Assembly (NCBI GenBank): GCA_043820985.1
Contig: JBDRDH010000063.1
Span: forward strand, 1 to 64,000
Length of the DNA stretch: 64,000 nt
Direction of reading: 5' to 3'
Origin: JAAYXS01 sp043820985
GTDB lineage: Bacteria > Planctomycetota > Phycisphaerae > UBA1845 > Fen-1342
The notes under the pieces were generated by a model. That model saw nothing but the letters and a program-made list of their open reading frames with translations, searched no databases and was not told the origin of the DNA. Each line of letters starts with the position of its first letter. The first letter of the stretch is position 1. Position numbers and translations under genes: made by a program. This document shows, in pieces, positions 53,866 to 63,348 of this stretch.

Positions 53866-56844
53866 TCATCCCAACCAGGCGGCTCGTAGCATATCGAGCG
53901 CCACGGACTGCCCGCTGTAAGTCAGTAGCTCATCCGGACCGACCTCACCAAGAAACATCTGACGGACGCCATACTGCTCAGTTAGTTGCGTCAGCTTGTC
54001 AGCGTCGGCGGTTTCAATAATATATGCGGCACTGCATCCGCGGAACGGGGGCCACTCACGGCTTTCCGGTGTCAGTACCACACCCCGCCGTCCGCCAATG
54101 GCCATCTCCGCCACCGTTGTCAACCAACCACCATCACTACAATCGTGACAGGCCGCGACCAATCCACTCCTTATGGCGCTAGCTGCCGCCTCATGCACTC
54201 TGACGGCCTGCTCAAACGCAAATCCCGACTCGGGTAAGCCTCCCAGCAGGAATAGTTGATTGCCGGGCGCCTTCAGATCCGAACTGACACAAGCGCGCAC
54301 ATCTGGAACAATGCTGACAGCACTGATCAGCAAAGTGCCTGGAATCGCCAGCCGGCGGGTTTGGCGGATATCCCGCTCCAGCTCGGCTAGCACGTATCGT
54401 AGATGTTGGGCATCCGCGCTTTCGCCCCCCGCCATGGCCGCCAGAGTCTCCAGCAATGGCTGGACATCGCTTTCATCCAGGGCGAATTCGTTGTTGAGCG
54501 AATCCTTGCCGGAAATGAATGGCACGCCATAAGCCTTGGCAACGTCATAGCATGCCTGGCAAGCACGCACCAAGGCCCCAAGCTGACGCTCATCATCACT
54601 CCGCCCCCAGCAGAAATTATCCAGGATCGCGGTCTGTCCCGGATCGCCACCAACCGCGACCACGTTCCGCACCGCTTCATCAATTGCCGCGGCCGCCATC
54701 CAATAAGGATCATAATCCGTCAGATGCGGAGCCAATCCACAGCCAATGGCCAGACCACGCGGGCTGCCCGCCACCGGTCGCAACACGGCCGCATCCGAAG
54801 GACCCTGTCCGGGTCCGAACAGTGGCTTGATGACACTGCCACCTTGTACCTCATGGTCGTACTGGCGAATAATCCATTCCTTGGCGGCCACGTTGGGACG
54901 GGACAATTGCTGCTTCAATTCGGCCAATGAATCGTCGCCAGATGCTCGCGCGCTGCCGACGGGCGCCGCCCGCTCAACCGGCACCCAAGTGGCCGTGCGT
55001 CGCGTCCGGGGAATCCCATTATGCAAAAAGTCCATGTCAAGCGCGCCGACAACATGCCCCTCGTAACGCACTACCAGACAAGCCGGCGCGCCGGTTTGTC
55101 GATCGGCGGTGCCGAATTCGCCGATAATAGTGGCCTCGACCTCCTCCGCGCGCATGATTTCCAGCAGACGCGCGACGCACGCGGGTGCCACCGCCAGCAC
55201 CATGCGTTCCTGGGCCTCACTGATCCAGATCTCGTCATAGCGCAAGCCGGCGTACTTGAGCGGCACTTTTTCCAGGTCAATCGTGGCTCCCACCCGTTCG
55301 CCCATCTCGCCCACCGCACTGCTCAGACCACCCGCGCCACAATCAGTGATCGCGGTGTACAGACAGCCTTCCGCGGTATCACGAGCCCGCAGCACGGCAT
55401 CCAGAAAGCATTTCTCCGTAATGGCGTTACCAATCTGAACCGCGTGCGAGAATTCGTCCGCGTGGGTGTCGGTCAGCTCGGCTGATGAGAAGGTCGCGCC
55501 ATGGATACCATCGCGGCCGGTGCGTCCACCAATCAACACCACCAGGTCGCCGGGGCGCGCGGCTTTCTCGATTTTGTCACGCGGAATCAGCCCGACACAA
55601 CCACAGTAGACCAGCGGATTACCAAGGTAACGCGGATCGAAATAGACCGCGCCATTGACCGTCGGGATACCCATGCGATTGCCGTAGTCAGCCACACCCT
55701 TGACGATGCCGCGCAACACCCGGCGCGGGTGCAGCACGCCCTTGGGCAAACGCTCCGCCGGCCAGTCCGCGGGCGCGACGCAGAAGATATCGGTATTGGC
55801 AATCGGCTTGGCTCCCAGTCCACAGCCGATCACGTCACGGATGCAACCACCCGTTCCGGTGGCCGCGCCGCCGTATGGTTCAATCGCCGACGGATGGTTG
55901 TGTGTTTCAACCTTGAAGGCCACGCCGTGGTTTTCGTCAAAACCGATTATGCCGGCGTTGTCCTTGAAGACGGACAGGCACTGTGGTCCACGGCCCTCGG
56001 CGATTAACTCATCCGTCACGCGGCCGATGGTATCCTTAAGCAGATTTTCATAGCGCAGTTCGATGGTCTCTGTCGCCGGAGTCTCATCGCCATCGGCGGT
56101 CGGCAGGGCTGCTCCACGGTAAATAATCGCGCTCTGGAGCGTCTTATGAACACAATGCTCGGACCAGGTCTGTGCCAGTGTTTCCAGTTCAAGATCTGTC
56201 GGATCACGGTCAAGCTTACAGAAGTGCTCCTGTATCGCATGCAGCTCAGCCAGCGACAGGAACAGATGTCCGGTGCGTGATAAGGTTTCCAATCCGACAT
56301 CATCCAGGCCGCGGATCGAGACCCGGCGTAACTTAAATTCGAAAACTGGTGGCCGCGGTCCCGGCCGCACACCCGCCGTGCCCAGGACAATGCTCTCGAT
56401 ACAGTCATTGGCCAGATCCTGGCGTACAAAACTCATGACTGCCGACTCGGATACGTCGCCCCAAACGACATATCGCCGGGCTGTTCGCACCGCCGTCACC
56501 GCGAAGTCTTCCGCGCGCAACTCGGCCAGGGTACTATCAGCGACCGGATCCATCACCCCCGGCCGTGGCTGTATTTCAAGCTCGATGGCATCCGCGCGCG
56601 GGTGGTGTGGATCATCACTACCCCGTACCTCTGCGCATTCGGCGACGGGGTCCCTCAGCACCTCGACGGCGATCCGGTCGGCATCCGCGCGACTCAGGTC
56701 ACCTTCCAGGTAAAACAAACGCACCGTGGACGCCTGTTTAACACCTGCAAGACCCGCTTCATGCAGTTGGGTAACCAACCCGTGGTCACATGCGGGTTGT
56801 TTCCCGGAATCCAAGGCAGATATTTCAACACAGAAAACAGCCAC
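53866..56844 (-). CDS. purL: Phosphoribosylformylglycinamidine synthase, PurS-PurL-like fusion
   Basis: The 992-aa enzyme of purine synthesis converts FGAR to FGAM with ATP. Residues 1-170 form PurS-like repeats (AVFCVEISALD, FYLEGDLSRADADRIAVEV). The catalytic part then has TWSEHCVHKTL, EPYGGAATGTGGCIRDVIGC, a mid-domain FGPGQGPSDAAVLRP, and CHDCSDGGWLTTVAEMA. The glutaminase domain is absent, so PurQ must supply ammonia; no purQ lies nearby. The GTG start follows tyrA by 30 bases in the same direction. Confidence 0.94.
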   Translation of the reverse strand: MAVFCVEISALDSGKQPACDHGLVTQLHEAGLAGVKQASTVRLFYLEGDLSRADADRIAVEVLRDPVAECAEVRGSDDPHHPRADAIELEIQPRPGVMDPVADSTLAELRAEDFAVTAVRTARRYVVWGDVSESAVMSFVRQDLANDCIESIVLGTAGVRPGPRPPVFEFKLRRVSIRGLDDVGLETLSRTGHLFLSLAELHAIQEHFCKLDRDPTDLELETLAQTWSEHCVHKTLQSAIIYRGAALPTADGDETPATETIELRYENLLKDTIGRVTDELIAEGRGPQCLSVFKDNAGIIGFDENHGVAFKVETHNHPSAIEPYGGAATGTGGCIRDVIGCGLGAKPIANTDIFCVAPADWPAERLPKGVLHPRRVLRGIVKGVADYGNRMGIPTVNGAVYFDPRYLGNPLVYCGCVGLIPRDKIEKAARPGDLVVLIGGRTGRDGIHGATFSSAELTDTHADEFSHAVQIGNAITEKCFLDAVLRARDTAEGCLYTAITDCGAGGLSSAVGEMGERVGATIDLEKVPLKYAGLRYDEIWISEAQERMVLAVAPACVARLLEIMRAEEVEATIIGEFGTADRQTGAPACLVVRYEGHVVGALDMDFLHNGIPRTRRTATWVPVERAAPVGSARASGDDSLAELKQQLSRPNVAAKEWIIRQYDHEVQGGSVIKPLFGPGQGPSDAAVLRPVAGSPRGLAIGCGLAPHLTDYDPYWMAAAAIDEAVRNVVAVGGDPGQTAILDNFCWGRSDDERQLGALVRACQACYDVAKAYGVPFISGKDSLNNEFALDESDVQPLLETLAAMAGGESADAQHLRYVLAELERDIRQTRRLAIPGTLLISAVSIVPDVRACVSSDLKAPGNQLFLLGGLPESGFAFEQAVRVHEAAASAIRSGLVAACHDCSDGGWLTTVAEMAIGGRRGVVLTPESREWPPFRGCSAAYIIETADADKLTQLTEQYGVRQMFLGEVGPDELLTYSGQSVALDMLRAAWLG

Positions 56845-56874
56845 GGCGCCGGCCCCACCATCGTCCCTCGTTGA

Positions 56875-57765
56875 TCAGTCGATCCATTTGGGATGGTCAA
56901 ATTTTCGCGTAACCCATTCCTGACGAATCTGGGCCGCCCGGACCAACAACCGCTGGATGTTACCGTCCTCGTGTCTTTCAAGCCAGGTATCCAGCCGCTG
57001 CAGATCCGCGATGAACTGATCTATCGCCCGGCGCACCTGGTCGCGGTTGGTCACCAGTGTATCAAGCCACAAGTCGGTATCACGCGAGGCAATGCGGGTA
57101 ACGTCCAGCAGGCCGGTGGCGGCGACGTCCAACCCTTCGTCGCGCGCGGCTAGCAAGAGCAGCGTGGCGACAACCGCGTGCGGCAGATGGCTAACACGCC
57201 CGACTACTTCGTCGTGGCGTGCAGGCAACATGGTCGTTACGCGAGCGCCAATGGCCTCCCACATGGAGCGCACATCATGCAAGGCTTGCGGATTTGTAGC
57301 GGATATCGGGGTCAATATAACCGTAGCACCCTGATACAAGTCGGCGCGGGCATATGTGACTCCCTGATGTCGGAAACCAGTCATCGGATGGCCGCCGACG
57401 AAATTTCCGGGATACTTCATGACGCTGGACGCCGCGTCAATGACCGGGACCTTGACACTGCCGACATCCGTCACGATGACAGAGGGATCATCCAGTCGTG
57501 GAGCCAACTGCCGCAGCACGCCACACATCGCCGACAACGGAACGGCCAGGCAGAAGAGATCAATGCGGTCGGGTAATTCTTCTATGCTGGTGGCACCTGA
57601 AAAGACCGCCCCACTGTTGATGGCCGCCTCGAGATCGCTGGGATCACGTTCCAGTGCAATGATGCCACCTTTGTAGCCGGTAGCCTGTAGCGCTAGTCCC
57701 AGGGACCCCCCCATCAGTCCCGGTCCAACGATACATATGTTTTCCAGCTCGGACAGATTCACCAC
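56875..57765 (-). CDS. tyrA: Prephenate dehydrogenase
   Basis: The 296-aa NAD(P)-dependent enzyme makes 4-hydroxyphenylpyruvate for tyrosine. The Rossmann fold reads ICIVGPGLMGGSLGLALQ, then VTDVGSVKVPVIDAA and VGGHPMTGFRHQG with the catalytic His, and VSHLPHAVVATLLL. No ACT or chorismate mutase domain is present. A GTG start follows AAGG. It is upstream of purL, and the two may be co-transcribed. Confidence 0.95.
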   Translation of the reverse strand: MVNLSELENICIVGPGLMGGSLGLALQATGYKGGIIALERDPSDLEAAINSGAVFSGATSIEELPDRIDLFCLAVPLSAMCGVLRQLAPRLDDPSVIVTDVGSVKVPVIDAASSVMKYPGNFVGGHPMTGFRHQGVTYARADLYQGATVILTPISATNPQALHDVRSMWEAIGARVTTMLPARHDEVVGRVSHLPHAVVATLLLLAARDEGLDVAATGLLDVTRIASRDTDLWLDTLVTNRDQVRRAIDQFIADLQRLDTWLERHEDGNIQRLLVRAAQIRQEWVTRKFDHPKWID

Positions 57766-57954
57766 AACACCTTTATTAACAAACCATTACACAACAAGAG
57801 CTCAATCCCAGCCGTCTCGGTGACAGTTTCCAACGTCAGTTTGTGAAGTTTTCTATTGCATTTTGCGCTCCAGTTTCGTTAGCATCTGGCCCTTATGGTG
57901 GTATCTTGGCAGATCGGCATGCTGCCGAGGCGCGGTCCCTATACTCGGGTATCT

Positions 57955-59034
57955 ATGAGCACGCAACCTAACTCCGCCAATCGGCCAGCGGGTAGCATTC
58001 CCAGTATGTTGGAGTTCGAGCGACCCCTGGCGAAGATGGAGCAGGAAATTCAACGGCTTGAGGCCACCCAGGCTGAATCAGGGCGGGATTTCTCCGAAGT
58101 AATCGAGGGAATTCGCGCACAGTTGCAAGTTGCGCTGCGGGAGGCATATGCCAATCTGACTCCCTGGGAACACGTCCTGGTGGCGCGCCATCCCCGCCGA
58201 CCACTCATGCGCGACTATATCCGCATGATCACCGAAGATTTCTGCGAGTTGCACGGCGATAAGGCCTACGGTGATGACAAGGCTATCGTCTGCGGGTTCG
58301 CTCGGATCGCTCGCCAGCGGGTTATGCTGATCGGACACCAGAAGGGCCGGGATACGCGCGAGAAGATCGAGGCCAACTTCGGCTGTGCCCATCCGGAAGG
58401 CTACCGTAAAGCACTGCGGATGATGCAGTTAGCCGCTAAGTTTAAGGTGCCGGTCGTGTGCCTCGTTGATACTCCGGGAGCATATCCGGGCATCGAGGCC
58501 GAAGAGCGTGGTATCGCCAGAGCGATTGCGGTAAATCTGATGGAGATGTCTCGTTTACCTACCCCGATCGTCGCGGTTGTCATTGGAGAAGGTGGTAGCG
58601 GCGGCGCACTTGGTATCGCGGTGGCCGATCAGGTAGCGGCCATGGAGTACTCTTACTACTCCGTGATCAGCCCTGAAGGCTGTGCGGCGATTCTATGGAA
58701 ATCGGGAGCGGAAGCTCCACTGGCGGCGGAAGCGCTGCGGTTAATACCGCGTCAGCTAAAGCGTCTGGAATTGATCGATACGATACTGGATGAGCCGTTG
58801 GGAGCCGCGCATCGTGATCCGCAAGCGGCCGCGCAGAGTCTGGAAACCTGGATCGGCCAGACAGTACGAGATTTACGTCGCTTGAAAACCGCTACCCTGC
58901 TGCGGCGGCGCTATGAGCGGTTACGTTCGATTGGATCCTTCTTCACCGCCAAGGAGGCTGCTTCCAAGGGAACCCGTGGCCGTAGCCGGCGTCAAACGGG
59001 TACACCCGCCACGGCGAGCAGCACAAGACGATAA
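57955..59034 (+). CDS. accA: Acetyl-CoA carboxylase carboxyltransferase subunit alpha
   Basis: The 359-aa subunit transfers carboxyl from biotin to acetyl-CoA for fatty acid synthesis. It has MLEFERPLAKMEQEIQRLE, PRRPLMRDYIRMITEDF, GHQKGRDTREKI and VCLVDTPGAYPGIEAEERG, then GEGGSGGALGIAVADQV and YYSVISPEGCAAILWK. A Lys/Arg-rich tail extends beyond the usual 320 residues. The ATG at 57955 fits best; there is no strong ribosome-binding site. accD is not in the window. Confidence 0.96.
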   Translation: MSTQPNSANRPAGSIPSMLEFERPLAKMEQEIQRLEATQAESGRDFSEVIEGIRAQLQVALREAYANLTPWEHVLVARHPRRPLMRDYIRMITEDFCELHGDKAYGDDKAIVCGFARIARQRVMLIGHQKGRDTREKIEANFGCAHPEGYRKALRMMQLAAKFKVPVVCLVDTPGAYPGIEAEERGIARAIAVNLMEMSRLPTPIVAVVIGEGGSGGALGIAVADQVAAMEYSYYSVISPEGCAAILWKSGAEAPLAAEALRLIPRQLKRLELIDTILDEPLGAAHRDPQAAAQSLETWIGQTVRDLRRLKTATLLRRRYERLRSIGSFFTAKEAASKGTRGRSRRQTGTPATASSTRR

Positions 59035-59267
59035 TTACCACGAGCTTCCGGTGGGAGGCTCGAATCGGGATATATGTAAAATTGGTTAACCGGCGACGGA
59101 TGGAGGGGCTGGGAATAAATCGCCGACAAGGACGAGAGAACACCGATTGGGAGGTCAGTCAGGGAGGGAAAGCAGCCCGGCACGGCTTGTAATACTGGTC
59201 CCCCAGGCGACCAGGGAGATCCAGTCGCCTGATGACGAGTGGGGCAGATGCCCAAAGTGTTGACGGT

Positions 59268-59603
59268 ATGGCGACACAACCCGTGGCTATTGATCTAAAG
59301 CGCTCACGTGAACTGCATATCACGTGGGCAGATGGTCGTCGGAGTGTCTTGGCACTGGCTATGCTGAGGCGTAATTGCCCGTGTGCGGCCTGTCGCGATC
59401 AGCGGCAAGAGCAGAACGACCTGCGAGTGCTGCCTCCGGCCAGCTTACAGGCCCAGATGGTTACAGCGATGGACGCTGAAATAGTGGGCAACTACGCCCT
59501 GTGGATCAAATGGCAGGATGGGCACACCGCCGGCATATATGAGTTCGCTCTACCACGAGCGCTCGACACGGCGGAACCAGCCGGCGAACAAGGTTGCAAT
59601 TGA
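59268..59603 (+). CDS. DUF971 / gamma-butyrobetaine hydroxylase N-terminal-like protein
   Basis: The 111-aa protein has LHITWADGRRSVLALAMLRR followed by CPCAACRDQR and later YALWIKWQDGHTAGIYEF, all typical of the DUF971/GBBH-like N-domain. The domain binds zinc through Cys residues. The start at 59268 (MATQPV) is chosen; an ATG 12 codons upstream is possible. The function is unknown; relatives occur with iron-sulphur proteins. Confidence 0.82.
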   Translation: MATQPVAIDLKRSRELHITWADGRRSVLALAMLRRNCPCAACRDQRQEQNDLRVLPPASLQAQMVTAMDAEIVGNYALWIKWQDGHTAGIYEFALPRALDTAEPAGEQGCN

Positions 59604-59708
59604 GACGTATCAGTCTTAGGGACTGTTGTTGAAACTGTGTTTTCTGTTTGGGTTTCCACGTGTGCGTTGCTAATATCAGGTTTCTGATGTGTGCAAACAA
59701 GGTGCAGG

Positions 59709-60284
59709 ATGTCGACTGAAAAAACCATCAACCGGACAGATCTTGGAAGTCCGGCCGTACAGGCTACCGATCTACATTTTTTCCTGTATGATCGCCCGAT
59801 ACACCCCGAGTTGTTTCGGCATTACGCTGATTATCGGATCACGCAAGGGTGCTATCAGGCCGATGTGTGGATCCTGGGATTGAGCCACGCCGTCAGTGTC
59901 ACTTCGGGACACCGTTCGTTGACTGAGTTGCTGGCCCGTGACAGTGAAGTATTGCCAGCGCGGGGCATGCTCTCGCGCTTTCGTCTCAAGGGTGAACGTG
60001 ACCAGGAGCGGCGCCCCCCCGATGGGTGGTGTCATATGGTCAGCAGCCAGGTCGAGATCATGGCCGAGCCACTATACAAATCCGTCCACAACGATCTACT
60101 GCGGCATGCCAGCCAGCGCGGCTGGTTCTGCCCATATGAGCAGTGGGCGGAAGGTGAGTTGATACCATTCAGCTTCATCGATTACGAGGCGCGCGACGCC
60201 GAATTTCATCTACACGCTTTTCACGCGTTTCCGCAGGAACGAACGCTGATCAAGACGCAATCGATCTTTGAGATCTCGAGTTAA
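59709..60284 (+). CDS. DUF2617-family protein
   Basis: The 191-aa protein reads DLHFFLYDRPIHPELFRHY, YQADVWILGLSHAVSV and SQVEIMAEPLYKSVHNDLL, a pattern I recognise as DUF2617. There is no signal peptide. The ATG at 59709 is preceded by AAGGTG; an ATG six codons upstream is possible. The function is unknown. It is followed by a hairpin and the UvrA-like gene. Confidence 0.78.
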   Translation: MSTEKTINRTDLGSPAVQATDLHFFLYDRPIHPELFRHYADYRITQGCYQADVWILGLSHAVSVTSGHRSLTELLARDSEVLPARGMLSRFRLKGERDQERRPPDGWCHMVSSQVEIMAEPLYKSVHNDLLRHASQRGWFCPYEQWAEGELIPFSFIDYEARDAEFHLHAFHAFPQERTLIKTQSIFEISS

Positions 60285-60301
60285 CAACACCGCCACGCCA
60301 G

Positions 60302-60341
60302 CATGACCACTCCCGGCGCTTTGTGGCCGTGGGTGGTCATG
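60302..60341. terminator. Strong hairpin, possible terminator
   Basis: CATGACCAC (60302-60310) pairs with GTGGTCATG (60333-60341), and a further CCCGGC/GCCG inside extends the stem. Only a weak T-rich stretch follows. Confidence 0.45.
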
Positions 60342-60373
60342 TCTGTTTATGGGAGCGGTGCGATTTGGCTGAC

Positions 60374-62302
60374 ATGACCACCTCGGATTCACAAACCATA
60401 CAGATCGCCGGGGCGCGCGAACACAACCTGCGCGGCGTCGATTTGCAACTACCCAAGAATAAACTGATCTGCTTCACCGGCGTCTCCGGTAGCGGCAAGA
60501 GTAGCCTGGCTTTCGACACTTTGTACGCCGAGGGTCAGCGACGTTATATCGAGTCACTCAGTTCCTATGCCCGTCAGTTCATGGGCCAGTTACCCAAACC
60601 CGAAGTGGATCAAATCCGGGGATTGGCCCCCGCGATATCGATCCAGCAGAAAACCAGTGGCTGGAATCCGCGCAGCACGGTGGGAACCATTACGCGGATT
60701 CATGACTACATCCGCGTGTTGTTCGCGCGGGCTGGCACGGCTCACTGCACAAACTGCGGTCGTCCCATCACCGCGCAGACCCGCGAGCAACTTCTGGCCC
60801 GCCTGTTGGCATTGGATGAGGGCACCCAATTCATGCTCCTGGCTCCCAAGGTCCGGGCCCAGAAAGGTGAGCACCGCGACCTGTTTGACGAGCTGCTCCA
60901 ACAGGGCTTCATACGAGCGCGCGTGGATGGAGAAATCGTGGATTTGTCTGACGCTCCAGCTCTCGATCGCTATCGGCGTCATGACATCGAGGTCATCGTT
61001 GATCGCCTGGTAATGCGACCTGATATCCGATTACGGCTGGCGGAATCGCTGGAAATGGCACTAACGGCCGGCCACGGCACCGCCCTAGCGACCATCGTCA
61101 AGCCTGAGCCAACACGCACACGCTCACGCCGCCGGTCAACAGGTCGTGACATTCTGCTCTCGGCGGCATATGCCTGTTCCCATTGTGAGCTGGGTTTCGC
61201 GCCCCCGACACCGCAAATGTTCAGCTTCAACAGTCCCCAGGGCATGTGTAACTATTGTGACGGCCTGGGTACGCGCTACGACTTCGATCCCGACCTGCTG
61301 GTCCCGAATACCAGGCTTGGTTTCCTGGCACCCTGCATCGCCGCTTTTCGCCACAAACCCGGCAAGTGGCGGCAGCATATCTACTCCGGCGTCGCCCGGC
61401 ATCTTGACATCGACTTGAGAGCACCCTGGCGCGAGCTGCCCCCGGAAGCCCGCCAAGCCTTACTCTATGGCTGCGGGGACGAGCACATCACTTTCGAATG
61501 GAAAGGCCGCCAGGGCACCTGGAAGCATGGCGGCACTTTTGACGGCATAATCGCCGAGTTGCGCGCCCGACATCGAAAAACCAGTTCCGGCCTGGTGCGC
61601 CGCTTTTACGAACAGTTCATGCGCCAATCCATCTGTCCCCAATGCCAGGGCGCCCGGCTGGGCGCGCAAGCCTTGGCGGTCACACTCACCGGCCGCCCGC
61701 GACGTGGTCGCCAGACTTCCGCGAACATCCATGAAGTCTGTCAGTTACCCATCAGCCGGGCTCTGGAGTTCTTTGAGCATCTGACAATTGATGGCGTGAA
61801 AAAGATTATCGCCGCGGAGCCACTCAAGGAAATATGTGGTCGACTGCGGTTCCTGGTGGATGTTGGTCTGGATTACCTGACACTGGACCGCTCGGCACCC
61901 AGCATTTCGGGTGGCGAATCACAACGTATTCGTCTGGCCAGTCAGATCGGTTGTGGCCTGGTGGGAGTCCTGTATGTACTGGATGAGCCCAGTATCGGAC
62001 TACACGCGCGTGATAACCGGCGCCTGCTTGATTCACTGAAGCATTTGCGCGATTTGGGTAATACCGTCATTGTCGTCGAGCACGATCGCGACACGATGGA
62101 AGCCGCGGATGAGATCGTGGACTTCGGTCCCGGTCCCGGTGTGCGCGGGGGCGCGATAGTTGCCACCGGACAACTGACCGACATCGCCGCGCACCCTGAT
62201 TCCATCACCGGTGCTTACCTATCCGGACGCGAGACCATCGTTGTACCGCGGACGCGACGCCCCATAACCCCCCGCTCGCAAGTCACCTCGCCTCAACCTT
62301 AA
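60374..62302 (+). CDS. UvrA-like excinuclease ATPase lacking the second ABC module
   Basis: The 642-aa protein covers the first two thirds of UvrA: IQIAGAREHNLRG, GVSGSGKSSLAFDTLYAEG (Walker A), a CTNCG zinc pair, MFSFNSPQGMCNYCDGLGTR, SISGGESQRIRLASQIG (signature) and LYVLDEPSIGLHARDN (Walker B). E. coli UvrA (940 aa) then has a second ABC module with another Walker A. Here the frame ends at TAA just after the VEHDRDTMEAADEIV region and a Pro/Arg tail. No second module is found downstream. A TTG at 60365, with GGGAG upstream, is an alternative start. Confidence 0.88.
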   Translation: MTTSDSQTIQIAGAREHNLRGVDLQLPKNKLICFTGVSGSGKSSLAFDTLYAEGQRRYIESLSSYARQFMGQLPKPEVDQIRGLAPAISIQQKTSGWNPRSTVGTITRIHDYIRVLFARAGTAHCTNCGRPITAQTREQLLARLLALDEGTQFMLLAPKVRAQKGEHRDLFDELLQQGFIRARVDGEIVDLSDAPALDRYRRHDIEVIVDRLVMRPDIRLRLAESLEMALTAGHGTALATIVKPEPTRTRSRRRSTGRDILLSAAYACSHCELGFAPPTPQMFSFNSPQGMCNYCDGLGTRYDFDPDLLVPNTRLGFLAPCIAAFRHKPGKWRQHIYSGVARHLDIDLRAPWRELPPEARQALLYGCGDEHITFEWKGRQGTWKHGGTFDGIIAELRARHRKTSSGLVRRFYEQFMRQSICPQCQGARLGAQALAVTLTGRPRRGRQTSANIHEVCQLPISRALEFFEHLTIDGVKKIIAAEPLKEICGRLRFLVDVGLDYLTLDRSAPSISGGESQRIRLASQIGCGLVGVLYVLDEPSIGLHARDNRRLLDSLKHLRDLGNTVIVVEHDRDTMEAADEIVDFGPGPGVRGGAIVATGQLTDIAAHPDSITGAYLSGRETIVVPRTRRPITPRSQVTSPQP

Positions 62303-62479
62303 TATCCAAGCACTGATCAACACCACGAAGATCGCCACACTATCGGATTCTGACACGTCCACATCCCGGTATTGTTGATCAGACATACAGGTCATGACCG
62401 CCTTGATGGTGGGTGAGCCACATTATGCCGATATGAAAGTGTCCTGGAAACAATCTAAGTGTCAGACGTGGTATCAACT

Positions 62480-62671
62480 ATGCCAGTAACTTTGATATGT
62501 CCCAATCTGCAGTGTCGGCGAACTGTCGTCGTTCGTGATTCAGACCGGGGCAAGATAGTCAGATGCGCTCACTGCCAGCAGATTTTTCTGGTTCCAGCGA
62601 AGCAGACGAACCCCCCCCTGAATCCCAATCAGACTCAGACTGAGGAAACCAAAGGCAGCGGTACAACCTGA
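62480..62671 (+). CDS. Small zinc-ribbon protein (MJ0042-like)
   Basis: The 63-aa protein carries LICPNLQCRRTVVVRDSDRG and then CAHCQQIFLVPA, a CX4C/CX2C zinc site of the MJ0042 type. The tail is Thr/Gln/Pro-rich. A GTG seven codons upstream is an alternative start. It lies between the UvrA-like gene and the TPR genes. Confidence 0.6.
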   Translation: MPVTLICPNLQCRRTVVVRDSDRGKIVRCAHCQQIFLVPAKQTNPPLNPNQTQTEETKGSGTT

Positions 62672-62715
62672 CGCATCGCAAGCAGCTAAGCAGCAGTCAC
62701 TGCCAGCAGGTGGTT

Positions 62716-63348
62716 ATGTTAGCCCACGGAACGTCAGACCGGCTGTACGGCTCACCGAACATGGATAGTACAACCGGTGCCGCATCCGGTGGTCGGGTTG
62801 CAGCGGATCCCGCGGTTGTGTGCCGGCTGACGGAATTATTCACGCGTGAGCCCGAGTTGATCCTGGCCTATCTTGAAGCCCATGAGCCCCCGGCCGATGC
62901 TCATAATGCTAGCGTGGACACCATCCTGGCAGCCGCGTGCCAGGCCACCAACCAGCGCCCCACTTACGCGGATATCCATTACTACACCGCTCGGGCGGCC
63001 CTGCAAGCCAATCAGATCGCGACTGCCGGAGAATTACTCCAGACAGCCTTACAACTCAATCCACATTATAACGATGCCTTGATTCTGATGGCCCGGATAT
63101 GCGCGGCACGCAACGAGCAGAACGCCGCCATCAACTACCTGCACCACGCACTTTACAACGGGGCGGACTATGCCGACGTGCACCTGCTGCTTGGTGACCT
63201 GTGGCGGCAATGTGACCAGGTCACCCTGGCCCGACAGGCCTACCGGCGCGCCCTGGATCTGAACGCCAACTTGTCCGCGGCGCGCCGGGGCCTGGAAACA
63301 TTCACGAGGGACATTCCGCACGGAGGATCTCATGAGCTACCTGCTTGA
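62716..63348 (+). CDS. TPR-repeat protein
   Basis: The 210-aa protein has at least three TPR-like helix pairs: ADIHYYTARAALQANQIATA, DALILMARICAARNEQNAAI and VHLLLGDLWRQCDQVTLARQ. Its role is probably protein-protein scaffolding. There is no signal peptide. The start is uncertain: GTG 62710, ATG 62716 and ATG 62761 are all possible. It overlaps the next TPR gene by 17 bases, so translation is probably coupled. Confidence 0.8.
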   Translation: MLAHGTSDRLYGSPNMDSTTGAASGGRVAADPAVVCRLTELFTREPELILAYLEAHEPPADAHNASVDTILAAACQATNQRPTYADIHYYTARAALQANQIATAGELLQTALQLNPHYNDALILMARICAARNEQNAAINYLHHALYNGADYADVHLLLGDLWRQCDQVTLARQAYRRALDLNANLSAARRGLETFTRDIPHGGSHELPA

